Positions 27,282-35,330 of a stretch of 64,000 nucleotides of DNA are shown in pieces (positions within the stretch are counted from its first letter, which is position 1; every line of letters starts with the position of its first letter). The stretch is from Pseudoduganella rivuli (GTDB taxonomy: Bacteria > Pseudomonadota > Gammaproteobacteria > Burkholderiales > Burkholderiaceae_D), in contig NZ_WKJJ01000008.1 of NCBI RefSeq assembly GCF_009674485.1, positions 62,001 to 126,000 of the forward strand. Direction: 5' to 3'. The notes under the pieces were generated by a model. That model was not told the origin of the DNA. It saw only the letters and a list, made by a program, of their open reading frames with translations, and did no database searches. The position numbers were made by a program, and so were the translations under genes.

Positions 27282-28085
27282 ATGCGCCGCATCCTGCCGC
27301 CGCTGCTTGCCTGCCTGCTGATGGATGGCGCCGCCATGGCGGCAACGTGCCCGGATCCCGTGCGCGCCGGCATCAGCGAGCTGGGTTATTCCGGTTACCT
27401 CGATCATGAAGAAGCGCGCGGCGCCGCCGTCGACGTGCTGCGCGAAGCGGCGCGCCGCAGCGGTTGCGCCATCGAACTGACGCTCTATCCCCGTTCACGG
27501 CTGTTTGTGGAATTTGAATCGGGTCTGCTGGACGTGGCGGCCAGTGCGGCCCGCTCGGATGAACGCGACCGCCACGGCATCTTCGTTCCATATGCCATGT
27601 CGCGGTTCGACCTGGTGCTGGCGTCCCGCCCGGCGCGCCGGATGCTGAGCCTGGCCGATTTCGTCGAGCGGGGCACGGGTACGCTGAATATCGTGCGTGG
27701 TGCGTTTTATGCACCGGAAGTGCTGCGCCAGCTGGAGCGCTTGCGCAAACTGCACCGGCTGGAAGAAGTCACGGATTTTGAAATGGCGTTCCGCAAAATC
27801 GCCGCCGGCCGCGCGGCCGGCACGCTGGCGCCGGAAATGGTGTCGGCGCGGCTGCGGAATGAATTCGGCATTGTGGCCAGCAGTGAAATCGTCGCCGTTC
27901 CGGAATCGCCGGCGATGCAAGTGGGCGCTTACTTATCGCGCAATAAACTGTCGGTGGCCGAACAGGATGCGCTCGGCAATGCGCTGCGCGCGATGGTCCG
28001 GGATGGCACCGTCCTGGCGATCTATCGCCGTTACGTGGGCGACGCCACGGCGCGCGCGCTGGCCGGGACGTCCCGGCGGCGCTAA
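27282..28085 (+). CDS. Exported SBP_bac_3-like periplasmic protein
   Basis: This protein of about 267 residues starts at ATG 27282, which gives a signal peptide ending AAMAA; ATGs at 27252 and further upstream are alternatives. The body shows the bilobed binding-protein pattern (AARRSGCAIELTLYPRSRLFVEFESGLLDVAASA). It lacks adjacent transport genes, like the other SBP3 protein at 15799-16611. Its stop overlaps the stop of the convergent YgjV-like gene by 4 bp. It is divergent from the ECF sigma gene. Ligand unknown. Confidence 0.8.
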   Translation: MRRILPPLLACLLMDGAAMAATCPDPVRAGISELGYSGYLDHEEARGAAVDVLREAARRSGCAIELTLYPRSRLFVEFESGLLDVAASAARSDERDRHGIFVPYAMSRFDLVLASRPARRMLSLADFVERGTGTLNIVRGAFYAPEVLRQLERLRKLHRLEEVTDFEMAFRKIAAGRAAGTLAPEMVSARLRNEFGIVASSEIVAVPESPAMQVGAYLSRNKLSVAEQDALGNALRAMVRDGTVLAIYRRYVGDATARALAGTSRRR

Positions 28086-28594
28086 ACGGCGGCGGCCCGC
28101 TCCCGGCGCACCATGCGCGCGATGGTGGTGAGGTTGACGACGGCGATCACCAGCTCCAGCGCCGTGCCGCCGATCGAGCCGGACACGATATTGTTGGCCA
28201 CCCACAGCAGGGTGCCGCACAACATCATCAGCCGCATGGGAATACCCTGCAGGCGGAACAACGAATACGACCCCAGGCACGACGCCACCAGCGGCAGCCA
28301 GTCGGCCGGCTGCCTGGCGAGGGTCAGCCCCAGCGCAATACTGGTGGCGATAAACACCGCCGCCACCCACGGCTGGCGGGTCCGCAGCGCCACGATCGAG
28401 CGCAGCAGCGATACCGACGAACTGGCCACGGCCGTCGGGTTGCCCAGCAAACTGAAATGAATCACATACGCCAGGCATTCCGCAGCCATGAACAGCTTGA
28501 AGCGGCGGTCGTCCGTCTGCATGAACGAGCCAACGCCAAAAACAAACGCGACATAACCGACGCACTGCGCCGGGGAAAACCAATCGATAGCCAT
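28082..28594 (-). CDS. YgjV-like inner-membrane protein
   Basis: This 170-residue protein is almost entirely hydrophobic with about five to six predicted helices. It shows the pattern of the YgjV family: FSPAQCVGYVAFVFGVGSFMQTDDRRFK at the N-terminus, then HFSLLGNPTAVASSSVSLLRSIVA, and MRLMMLCGTLLWVANNIVSGSIGG near the C-terminus. The function of the family is poorly known. It is monocistronic as far as can be seen. Confidence 0.8.
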   Translation of the reverse strand: MAIDWFSPAQCVGYVAFVFGVGSFMQTDDRRFKLFMAAECLAYVIHFSLLGNPTAVASSSVSLLRSIVALRTRQPWVAAVFIATSIALGLTLARQPADWLPLVASCLGSYSLFRLQGIPMRLMMLCGTLLWVANNIVSGSIGGTALELVIAVVNLTTIARMVRRERAAAV

Positions 28595-28688
28595 GGGAAT
28601 GCAAAGTGACGGGCAGGACGCTGCCGGAACCCGCCATCATAGCAGTCATCGTACGACACTGCTGGCGGCAGGCTCACTGATCCCGCGC

Positions 28689-29552
28689 TCAGCCCAGCTC
28701 GAAGGTCGTGATGCCATAGGTGCGCGCCAGGTCCAGCGCCGGCGCGGCGCCGGTGTACATGCGCGCGGTTTCGAAGCAGGGTTGCATGCCGTAGCTGCGC
28801 GCCAGCGCCAGCGCTTCCCGGTTCGGCTCCGGCACATCCAGGTAAACCGGGCTGCCGGCCGGCGCATGGGCCAGCAGCGCATCGAACAAGGCGTGCGCCT
28901 GCGCCGGTGTGTCGGCAAACAGCGGCCCCACCTTGTAGCCGGAACGGCATGGCCGCAGCACCGCATAGCCGGCCAGGCGGCCGGCGGCGGCAATGCCCAG
29001 CGCCACGCTGCCTGGCTGCGTAATCCAGTGGCGGATGAACCGGCCCCGGTCATCGGCAAAGAACGGCTGGTCATAGCGCACCACTTCATCGGCGCCGATC
29101 GCCGCCAGCGGCACCACGCCGCCGTGCGCGCCATGTGTGCCGGGGCCGCCGGAATCGCCCGACATGCCGCGCCCCCGCCCTTCATACCGCACATTGCGGT
29201 GCGCCAGCACGAATCCGGACTTCGCGTAATTGCCCTGCTGCGCCGGCACGCCGTCCAGGCCTACGGTCCGTCCCGCCAGGCGCGCCATGCCGGCCTGCCA
29301 CACCGCCATGCCGTGTCCCTGGCCACGGAACGGCGGCAACGCGATATAGCCGCCGATAAAGCCGAAGCGCGCGCCATAGCGCACGGCAAAGATGCTGGCC
29401 GCCGGGACACCGTCCACGCGCGCCAGCAGGTAGCCGTCCGGATCGGCCGCATAAAAGCTGTCCGCATCGTGCAGGCCGGGATTCCAGCCTTCGGCCGCCG
29501 CCCAGTCCAGCACCATGCACAGTTCGTCCTTGCTCATCGTCTGAATGTCCAT
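28689..29552 (-). CDS. GNAT acetyltransferase with two GNAT-like domains
   Basis: This 287-residue protein has an N-terminal GNAT domain with the acetyl-CoA loop PPFRGQGHGMAVWQAGM (about residues 74-90) and a C-terminal half (about 150-287) that resembles the Acetyltransf_18 type (VALGIAAAGRLAGYAVLRPC, YKVGPLFADT). An AGGAGGGG ribosome binding site lies directly upstream. The substrate is unknown; a small amine or a protein N-terminus are both possible. It stands alone between the YgjV-like gene and the divergent NMT1-GGDEF gene. Confidence 0.87.
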   Translation of the reverse strand: MDIQTMSKDELCMVLDWAAAEGWNPGLHDADSFYAADPDGYLLARVDGVPAASIFAVRYGARFGFIGGYIALPPFRGQGHGMAVWQAGMARLAGRTVGLDGVPAQQGNYAKSGFVLAHRNVRYEGRGRGMSGDSGGPGTHGAHGGVVPLAAIGADEVVRYDQPFFADDRGRFIRHWITQPGSVALGIAAAGRLAGYAVLRPCRSGYKVGPLFADTPAQAHALFDALLAHAPAGSPVYLDVPEPNREALALARSYGMQPCFETARMYTGAAPALDLARTYGITTFELG

Positions 29553-29682
29553 GTCCCCTCCTGTTCCCCTGTCTGCACGCTACGGCCCAGGCGCCAGGCT
29601 GTCAATTGTTGCCCGAAGTCCACAACCGGCTTGTCACAATGGCTGACTGGCCGCACACTGGATTACCTATCCTCATGCAACC

Positions 29683-31290
29683 ATGAACAAGCTACGCCGC
29701 CTCGCGCTTGCCCTGCTGCTGACATGTGGCGGCAGCGCCCATGCCGAGCCGCCGCTCGACCATGTCCGCATGCAGTTGCGCTGGACGCACCAGTTCCAGT
29801 TCGCCGGCTATTACGCCGCGGTGCAGCAAGGCTATTACCGCGAAGCGGGGCTGGATGTGGAACTCATCCCCGGCAACAACGTCGCCCCCGCCATCACACG
29901 GGTATTGAAGGGCGAAGCGGATTTTGGCGTCACCAACGCGGGACTGGCGCAAGCGTATATCGAAGGCAAGCCGGTGGTGGCGCTGGCCGCGATCCTGCAA
30001 TCGTCGCCCAGTGTGTGGATCACGACGGGAAATTTGACGCGTCCCGCCGACTTGATGGGCAAGCGGCTGATGGCGTTGCCCCCGCCGGAAAACGCGGAAT
30101 TGCTGGCCGTATTCCTATACGAAGGCATCCCGCTGGATCAACTGGACCTGCAAATGACCAGTTACCGGATCGATGACCTGCTCGAAGGCAAGGCGGACGC
30201 CTTCAACGGCTATATCAGCAACGAGCCGGATTTGCTGCGGGCGCGGGGCATTCGTTATAACGTGATCAGCCCGCGCCAGTATGGCGTGGATTTTTACAGC
30301 GAAGTGCTGTTCACCAGCCAGGAACAGATCCGGCAGCATCCGGAGCGGGTGCGCGCTTTCCGCGCCGCCACGCTGAAGGGTTGGCAGTATGCGCTCGATC
30401 ACCAGGACGAGATCGTCAAGCTGATCCACGACAAATATGCGCCCGACTTGTCGGTCGAGCACTTGCGTTACGAAGCGCAGGAAATCTCCAAGCTGGTGCT
30501 GCCGACACTGGTACCGCTGGGTCACATGAACCCGGGCCGCTGGCAGCATATCGCCGACACCTACCTCAAGCTGGGCATGGTCAAACGCAGCATCCCGCTG
30601 GACGGCATGCTGTACGATCCCGAACCGCCGCGCACCGATCCGCGCCCGCTGTATTACACGCTGGCGGGCATCAGCGTGCTGCTGCTGGCGGCAGCGGCGC
30701 TGGCCATGACGTATCACCGGCTGTACCGGCAATTGCAGCGCACCACGGCGGAGCGGGAAGCGGCGCTGCGCGAAGTGCGGCGCCTGGCGCACTTCGACCC
30801 GCTGACGCATTTGCCGAACCGGCTCTTGCTCGATGAATTGATGCTGCAGGCTATCGCCACGGCGCGCCGCCAGCGCCAGCAGGTGGCCGTGTGTTTCATC
30901 GACCTCGATGGCTTCAAACCCATCAACGATGCGCTGGGCCATGCGGCCGGCGACCACGTGCTGCGGGAAATCGCGTCGCGGCTGCGCCAGTCCCTGCGCA
31001 ACAGCGACGTGGTGGCGCGCTGGGGCGGCGATGAATTCGTCGCGGTCTTGCCGGATACGTCGGAACTGGCGGCCATTGAATGCATGGCGCAGGTACGGCA
31101 GCGCCTGGCGCAGGCATTGCGCCTGGCCGGCCACGAATACCACGTCAATGCCAGCGTCGGCATCGCCATGTATCCAGCCCACAGTGAAAGCCGCACGGAA
31201 TTGCTGGAGCTGGCCGATCAGGCCATGTATTGCGCCAAGACGCAGGGGAAAGGCAGGACGTGCGTGGCGGCGCGTCCCGGTGCGGCCTGA
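29683..31290 (+). CDS. NMT1/THI5-like periplasmic binding domain fused to GGDEF diguanylate cyclase
   Basis: This 535-residue protein has a signal peptide (about residues 1-22) and a periplasmic NMT1/THI5-like solute-binding domain (about 27-315; LRWTHQFQFAGYYAAVQQGYYREAGLDVE and FIGNNV-type pocket segments). One transmembrane helix at about 322-345 is followed by a cytoplasmic GGDEF domain with intact RWGGDEFVAVLP near residue 448. The design fits a ligand sensor that sets c-di-GMP production. NMT1-like domains bind thiamine-precursor pyrimidines, sulfonates or similar small molecules; the ligand here is unknown. Confidence 0.93.
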   Translation: MNKLRRLALALLLTCGGSAHAEPPLDHVRMQLRWTHQFQFAGYYAAVQQGYYREAGLDVELIPGNNVAPAITRVLKGEADFGVTNAGLAQAYIEGKPVVALAAILQSSPSVWITTGNLTRPADLMGKRLMALPPPENAELLAVFLYEGIPLDQLDLQMTSYRIDDLLEGKADAFNGYISNEPDLLRARGIRYNVISPRQYGVDFYSEVLFTSQEQIRQHPERVRAFRAATLKGWQYALDHQDEIVKLIHDKYAPDLSVEHLRYEAQEISKLVLPTLVPLGHMNPGRWQHIADTYLKLGMVKRSIPLDGMLYDPEPPRTDPRPLYYTLAGISVLLLAAAALAMTYHRLYRQLQRTTAEREAALREVRRLAHFDPLTHLPNRLLLDELMLQAIATARRQRQQVAVCFIDLDGFKPINDALGHAAGDHVLREIASRLRQSLRNSDVVARWGGDEFVAVLPDTSELAAIECMAQVRQRLAQALRLAGHEYHVNASVGIAMYPAHSESRTELLELADQAMYCAKTQGKGRTCVAARPGAA

Positions 31291-31302
31291 TGCCAGGCCG
31301 AC

Positions 31303-31332
31303 GAAAAAAAAACCGCCCCTTGGAGGGGCGGT
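31303..31332 (-). terminator. Rho-independent terminator of the TonB receptor gene
   Basis: Read on the minus strand, an eight-pair stem CCGCCCCT / AGGGGCGG is followed by a run of nine T. It lies 30 bp after the receptor stop, between convergent genes. Confidence 0.88.
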
Positions 31333-31360
31333 CTTCATGCTGCGTTCCGCTGAACGCGGA

Positions 31361-33931
31361 TCAGAAGCGGTAGTTCAGCGACGCGGCAAAGGTGCGGCCC
31401 AGCTGGCTGAATTGCGAACCGTCGTAGGTCACCATCGAGTAGCGGCCGTTGAAGGTCACCAGGTTGCGCTGGATTTCGATCGGCGTCAGGCCATACGACG
31501 CGTCGAGTTTCTTGTCGTCGATAATGGCCTGGCCGGCGGAATTGAGCGCCTTGAAGTGCCACTGCGGCGTCACGTTGAACAGGTTGTTGACGTTGAACGA
31601 CAGGGTCGTGCTTGGCGTCAGGTTGTAGTTCATCGCGAAGTCGGTCACGGTCTTGGTCTTGAACGCGACTTCCAGGTTGCGGTCCATACCGGCGTTGCGG
31701 AAGCGGGTCGGGCCGAACACGGTGTTGTTCAGCGAGAAGTTCACGTCCTTGTAGTCCAGGTCCACGCCCAGGATGGTCTTGTACTTCGGACGCGACGTGA
31801 ACATCAGTGCTTCCTGCGTTTCGTCCAGCACGGACTGGCCCGCATTGGCAATCAGCAGCGGATTGTTGACCGCACCGTCGCGTTCGTTCTTCAGCGCATA
31901 GTTACCGGACAGGTTCAAGGTCATCTTGCCGCCCAGCGCAGGAATGTTCTTACGCGACAGCACGTAGTCCAGACCTTCGGTCTTGCTGGTCAGCGCGTTG
32001 ACGAAGAAGCTGACCGAGACGATACCGGCCTTGGCCAGTTCCTTGTCCAGCTGTTGCGTCGGATCGCCGGTCGGGACAATTTCCTTGCCCAGCACGATAC
32101 GGTCCTTGACCTTGATGTTGTAGTAGTCGACCGTGATGGACGTATCGCTGTCCGGCTTCAGGCCCAGGCCCAGCGTGATGTTGTTGGACTTTTCCGCACG
32201 CAGTTTCGGCACTTGCAGCGCAGCCGCTTGCGGCGACACGTTGTTCACCAGGCCCGACACCTGGATGCCCGAACCCGGCACGAACGAGTACTGCGCCTTC
32301 TGCGTGAACGTTTGCGCCAGCGACGGTGCGCGGAAGCCGGTCGACGCCGATCCGCGCAGGGTCACGGTATCGGAAACCTTGAAGCGGGTCGAACCTTTCC
32401 ACACGAACGCGCTGCCGAAGTCGGTGTACTTTTCGTAGCGGCCGGTGCCGTCGATCAGCCACTGCTTGGTGATGTCCCACGTGGCGCCGCCATACACGCC
32501 ATAGTTCGAGCGCGACGACGGGAACGAGTTTTCAGGCGCGTTGCCGGCAAACGAATCGGCGCCGCCCAGGATGTACGACGCGCGGTCGCCGGCCACGACT
32601 TCAAATTTTTCATGGCGCATCTCGGTGCCGGCATACACCGACACGTCCGACGTGATCTGCTTCGAGATATCGCCGTTCAGCACGAAGTGTTCGAACTTCA
32701 CGCCGCCCGCGTTGAACTCGGTCGGCGAATGCTCGGTGCTGGTGCCGGCCAGTACGGCGTTTTCCATGCCACGGTTGATGGAATTGCCAACGTGGTATTT
32801 CTGCTCGTTGCCGCCATAGGTCAGGCTGACATCGGTGTTCCAGCCATTCAGGTCGAGCTTGATGCCGCCAGTCGCGTTGTAGTCGTCCAGCGTACCGATG
32901 AAGGTCGGCACGTAGCCCACGTAAGGCGTACCTGCCTTGTGCAGCAGGCCGTAGTCGGTCGGGCGCCAGTACGGGGTCCGGTAGTTCGCATAGCTGTCGA
33001 CCTTCTTGTGCACATACGCGGCATTGCCGTAGATGCTGGTGCCATCGGCGATTTCATAACGGCTGTTGATCAGCGCCTTTTCGGCCTTGGTCTTCGGCGA
33101 ACCATTGATGTTGCCGGCGTCCGGTTTCTGCGCCAGGAATGCCTGGACCTGGGCCAGGCTGGCGCCGAAGTCGCCTGCTTCGCCACGCGCGTTCACCACG
33201 CCGGGACGATTGGACAGGCCGACGGTCGACACGTCCAGCGTGTAGTTGACGAAGCCGCGGTCGCCCAGCGGCACGCCCTGGTTCAGCGACAGGCCGCCCA
33301 TCTTGCCGTCTTTTTCGTGCGTGATGCCGGCACGCGCCGTGACGGAACCGCCTTCAGGATTGTCTTTCAGGATGATGTTGACCACGCCGGCAATCGCGTC
33401 GGAACCGTATTGCGCGGATGCGCCGTCGCGCAGCACTTCGATACGCTTGATGGCGTCGGCCGGAATGGCGGAAATGTCGGAACCGCTTTCGCCGCGGCCT
33501 GGCGACGTTTGCGTGTAAATCAGCGAGCTGGCGTTCTTGCGCTTGCCGTTGATCAGGACCAGCACGCGGCTAGGACCCATGTTACGGATTTCGTACGGGT
33601 CCAGCAGCGACGTGGCGTCGTTGACCGGCGTTTGCACGGTGTTAAAGGATGGCACACGGAACTGCATCGACTTGTCGAGAGAAACCTGGCCGGTCTTGGT
33701 CAGCTCACGCGCACCCAGGATATCGACCGGCACCGGGGTGTCGATCATGGTGCGCTGCGAGCCGCGGCTACCGGTGGAAACGATGACGACCTTCTGGATG
33801 TCTTCCTGTGGCGCGCCCGATGCCGATGGATCGACCGACTGGGGCGATGCCGCATCGCCGGATTGGGCGAATGCGAACTGGCTTGCGCACAGCATCATTA
33901 CTGCAAGTGGAATACTTTTCTTCTTCATCAT
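31361..33931 (-). CDS. TonB-dependent outer-membrane receptor
   Basis: This protein of about 856 residues starts at ATG 33931 or 33928 (MMKKKS) with a signal peptide ending QFAFAQ. A TonB-box-like segment (IQKVVIVST) is followed by a plug domain (about residues 60-190; IKRIEVLRDGASAQYGSDAIAGVVNIIL) and a 22-strand-type barrel ending in a C-terminal Phe (SLNYRF). Biased codon use suggests strong expression. Substrate unknown; no siderophore or sugar genes adjoin it. The frame extends upstream to 34006 but that part has no signal sequence. Confidence 0.94.
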   Translation of the reverse strand: MMKKKSIPLAVMMLCASQFAFAQSGDAASPQSVDPSASGAPQEDIQKVVIVSTGSRGSQRTMIDTPVPVDILGARELTKTGQVSLDKSMQFRVPSFNTVQTPVNDATSLLDPYEIRNMGPSRVLVLINGKRKNASSLIYTQTSPGRGESGSDISAIPADAIKRIEVLRDGASAQYGSDAIAGVVNIILKDNPEGGSVTARAGITHEKDGKMGGLSLNQGVPLGDRGFVNYTLDVSTVGLSNRPGVVNARGEAGDFGASLAQVQAFLAQKPDAGNINGSPKTKAEKALINSRYEIADGTSIYGNAAYVHKKVDSYANYRTPYWRPTDYGLLHKAGTPYVGYVPTFIGTLDDYNATGGIKLDLNGWNTDVSLTYGGNEQKYHVGNSINRGMENAVLAGTSTEHSPTEFNAGGVKFEHFVLNGDISKQITSDVSVYAGTEMRHEKFEVVAGDRASYILGGADSFAGNAPENSFPSSRSNYGVYGGATWDITKQWLIDGTGRYEKYTDFGSAFVWKGSTRFKVSDTVTLRGSASTGFRAPSLAQTFTQKAQYSFVPGSGIQVSGLVNNVSPQAAALQVPKLRAEKSNNITLGLGLKPDSDTSITVDYYNIKVKDRIVLGKEIVPTGDPTQQLDKELAKAGIVSVSFFVNALTSKTEGLDYVLSRKNIPALGGKMTLNLSGNYALKNERDGAVNNPLLIANAGQSVLDETQEALMFTSRPKYKTILGVDLDYKDVNFSLNNTVFGPTRFRNAGMDRNLEVAFKTKTVTDFAMNYNLTPSTTLSFNVNNLFNVTPQWHFKALNSAGQAIIDDKKLDASYGLTPIEIQRNLVTFNGRYSMVTYDGSQFSQLGRTFAASLNYRF

Positions 33932-34265
33932 GTACTTATCTCTCTTCTGTTGACGACAGGCTGGTCCGGGTACTTCCTTGCATGCAAGCCAAGAAAATAT
34001 ATGCAATCCGTCTATACATCCATGCTTTAGAGTTATGGGTGTATAAAAAACAACACTTTCGTGCCATTTTGTTACGTAGGGCAGATTTCAATTTTCAATG
34101 CAAGTGGTATTGACGCCACACGCAGCCTACCTTTGGTCGTTTCGCAACGCAAACTGAGAAAAAGATTGTTTGTCTTGAAAGGGGGCAATACGGGTGCTAC
34201 AACAAATGAACGGATGCAATAAATCTGTCCGTACAAAAATAGACGCCAATACAGGGAGGATAGCG
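33932..34265. other. 334-bp divergent intergenic region between the TonB receptor and poly-Thr lipoprotein genes
   Basis: This AT-rich stretch must hold both promoters. I see a TTGCATGCAA palindrome near 33983-33992 and a weak inverted repeat ACGGA / TCCGT at about 34211-34231. There is no convincing paired -35/-10 set and no RNA gene. Confidence 0.6.
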
Positions 34266-35270
34266 ATGCTTTCGAGAAAGATATCCCGCATTTCCACCAT
34301 TTCCGTTGTTGTCCTGCTCGCATCCTGCGGCAGTTCCGACGGCCCCTCCACCCCCGCTCCCGCGACGACCACCACCACCACGACCACCACCACGACCGCC
34401 GCATCGGTGGTCACCGGTTCCATCGTCAAAGGGAATGTGTCGGGCGCGACGGTGACCATCAAGAATGCCGCCAACGGCGCCACCCTCGGCACCGGCACCA
34501 CGGACGCGAGCGGCGCTTATACGGTCAGCATCACCTTCACTGGCGACGTCATCGTCGAAGCCACCGGCGGCACCTATACCGACGAGGCGACCAATCAGTC
34601 GACCCAGTTGTCGACGCCGCTGCGCGCCGTGGTTGCCGTCGCACCAGGCAATTCGACCGCCATGGTGACGCCGCTGACCACCATGGCCTATGCCAACGCA
34701 TTCTCCAGCGCCAGCACCGCCATTACCGCCGCCGCGTTCAATACGCAGGCCGCCAACGTGGCCAAATTGTTCAAGCTGAACGGCAGCCTGACATCGACCA
34801 TGCCCACCGTCAGCGGCGCCAACATCAACGATTACGGCCGCGCCCTGGCCGGGTTGTCGAAATACCTGCAAGCCAACAGCGCAACCTTGGCCAGCGTCAC
34901 GGCAGCGTCGTTCAATACCGACCAGTGGACCAAGTTCGTCAGCGCGTATAACAACGCCTATGTGGCGATGTTCCCGAACATTTCGTTCAGCCTGGACGGC
35001 TCGGCATTCAACATCAGCGGCACCGGCGTGGGCGGCGGCACCGGCACCTGCGGCATCGCCGTGCAGGGCTCCGTCTCCGCCAACGGGCTGACCGTGCCGG
35101 TCAACTTCAACTACTGCATCAACGGCATTGCGGCAGGCTCCTGCGGCGCCGGCAATGCGTCGATTTCGCAGGCGCTGTCTGCACAGTCGGGCCTCGCCGG
35201 CGGCGTGAACCTGACGTACCAGTATTCGTCGACCTGCGCGCCAAGGGCGATCACCATCAACCTGAAATAA
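34266..35270 (+). CDS. Secreted lipoprotein with poly-threonine linker and carboxypeptidase-regulatory-like repeat
   Basis: This 334-residue protein starts at ATG 34266 behind a GGGAGG ribosome binding site. Its signal ends LLASC, a good lipobox, with the acylated Cys near residue 21. Residues 34-44 are eleven consecutive threonines. Then comes a beta-sandwich repeat (about 50-110; GNVSGATVTIKNAANGATLGTGTTD and GAYTVSITFTG) of the kind seen in carboxypeptidase-regulatory-like domains, followed by an Ala/Asn-rich helical region and a Cys-containing C-terminal domain. It may be a surface structural lipoprotein; no function can be assigned. Confidence 0.8.
   Translation: MLSRKISRISTISVVVLLASCGSSDGPSTPAPATTTTTTTTTTTAASVVTGSIVKGNVSGATVTIKNAANGATLGTGTTDASGAYTVSITFTGDVIVEATGGTYTDEATNQSTQLSTPLRAVVAVAPGNSTAMVTPLTTMAYANAFSSASTAITAAAFNTQAANVAKLFKLNGSLTSTMPTVSGANINDYGRALAGLSKYLQANSATLASVTAASFNTDQWTKFVSAYNNAYVAMFPNISFSLDGSAFNISGTGVGGGTGTCGIAVQGSVSANGLTVPVNFNYCINGIAAGSCGAGNASISQALSAQSGLAGGVNLTYQYSSTCAPRAITINLK
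34365..34397 (+). repeat. ACC/ACG trinucleotide tract coding for 11 threonines
   Basis: Eleven in-frame ACN codons (eight ACC, three ACG) follow each other. The tract may change length by slippage, in steps of three, without breaking the frame. Confidence 0.9.
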
Positions 35271-35298
35271 TCGCCACACTCAAACGCAGGGACAAGCC

Positions 35299-35330
35299 GG
35301 CTTGCCACACAGGTGGCAAGCCGTTTTTTT
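35299..35330 (+). terminator. Rho-independent terminator of the poly-Thr lipoprotein gene
   Basis: An 11-pair stem CGGCTTGCCAC / GTGGCAAGCCG with a 3-nt loop is followed by seven T. The T run touches the stop codon of the convergent TpsA gene (35329-35331). Confidence 0.92.

Noticed and set aside
30908..34030. A 1040-codon plus-strand frame opposite the TonB receptor
   Set aside because: It overlaps the GGDEF gene and the receptor and has an Arg/His/Val-rich composition typical of a shadow frame; the receptor is clearly the real gene.
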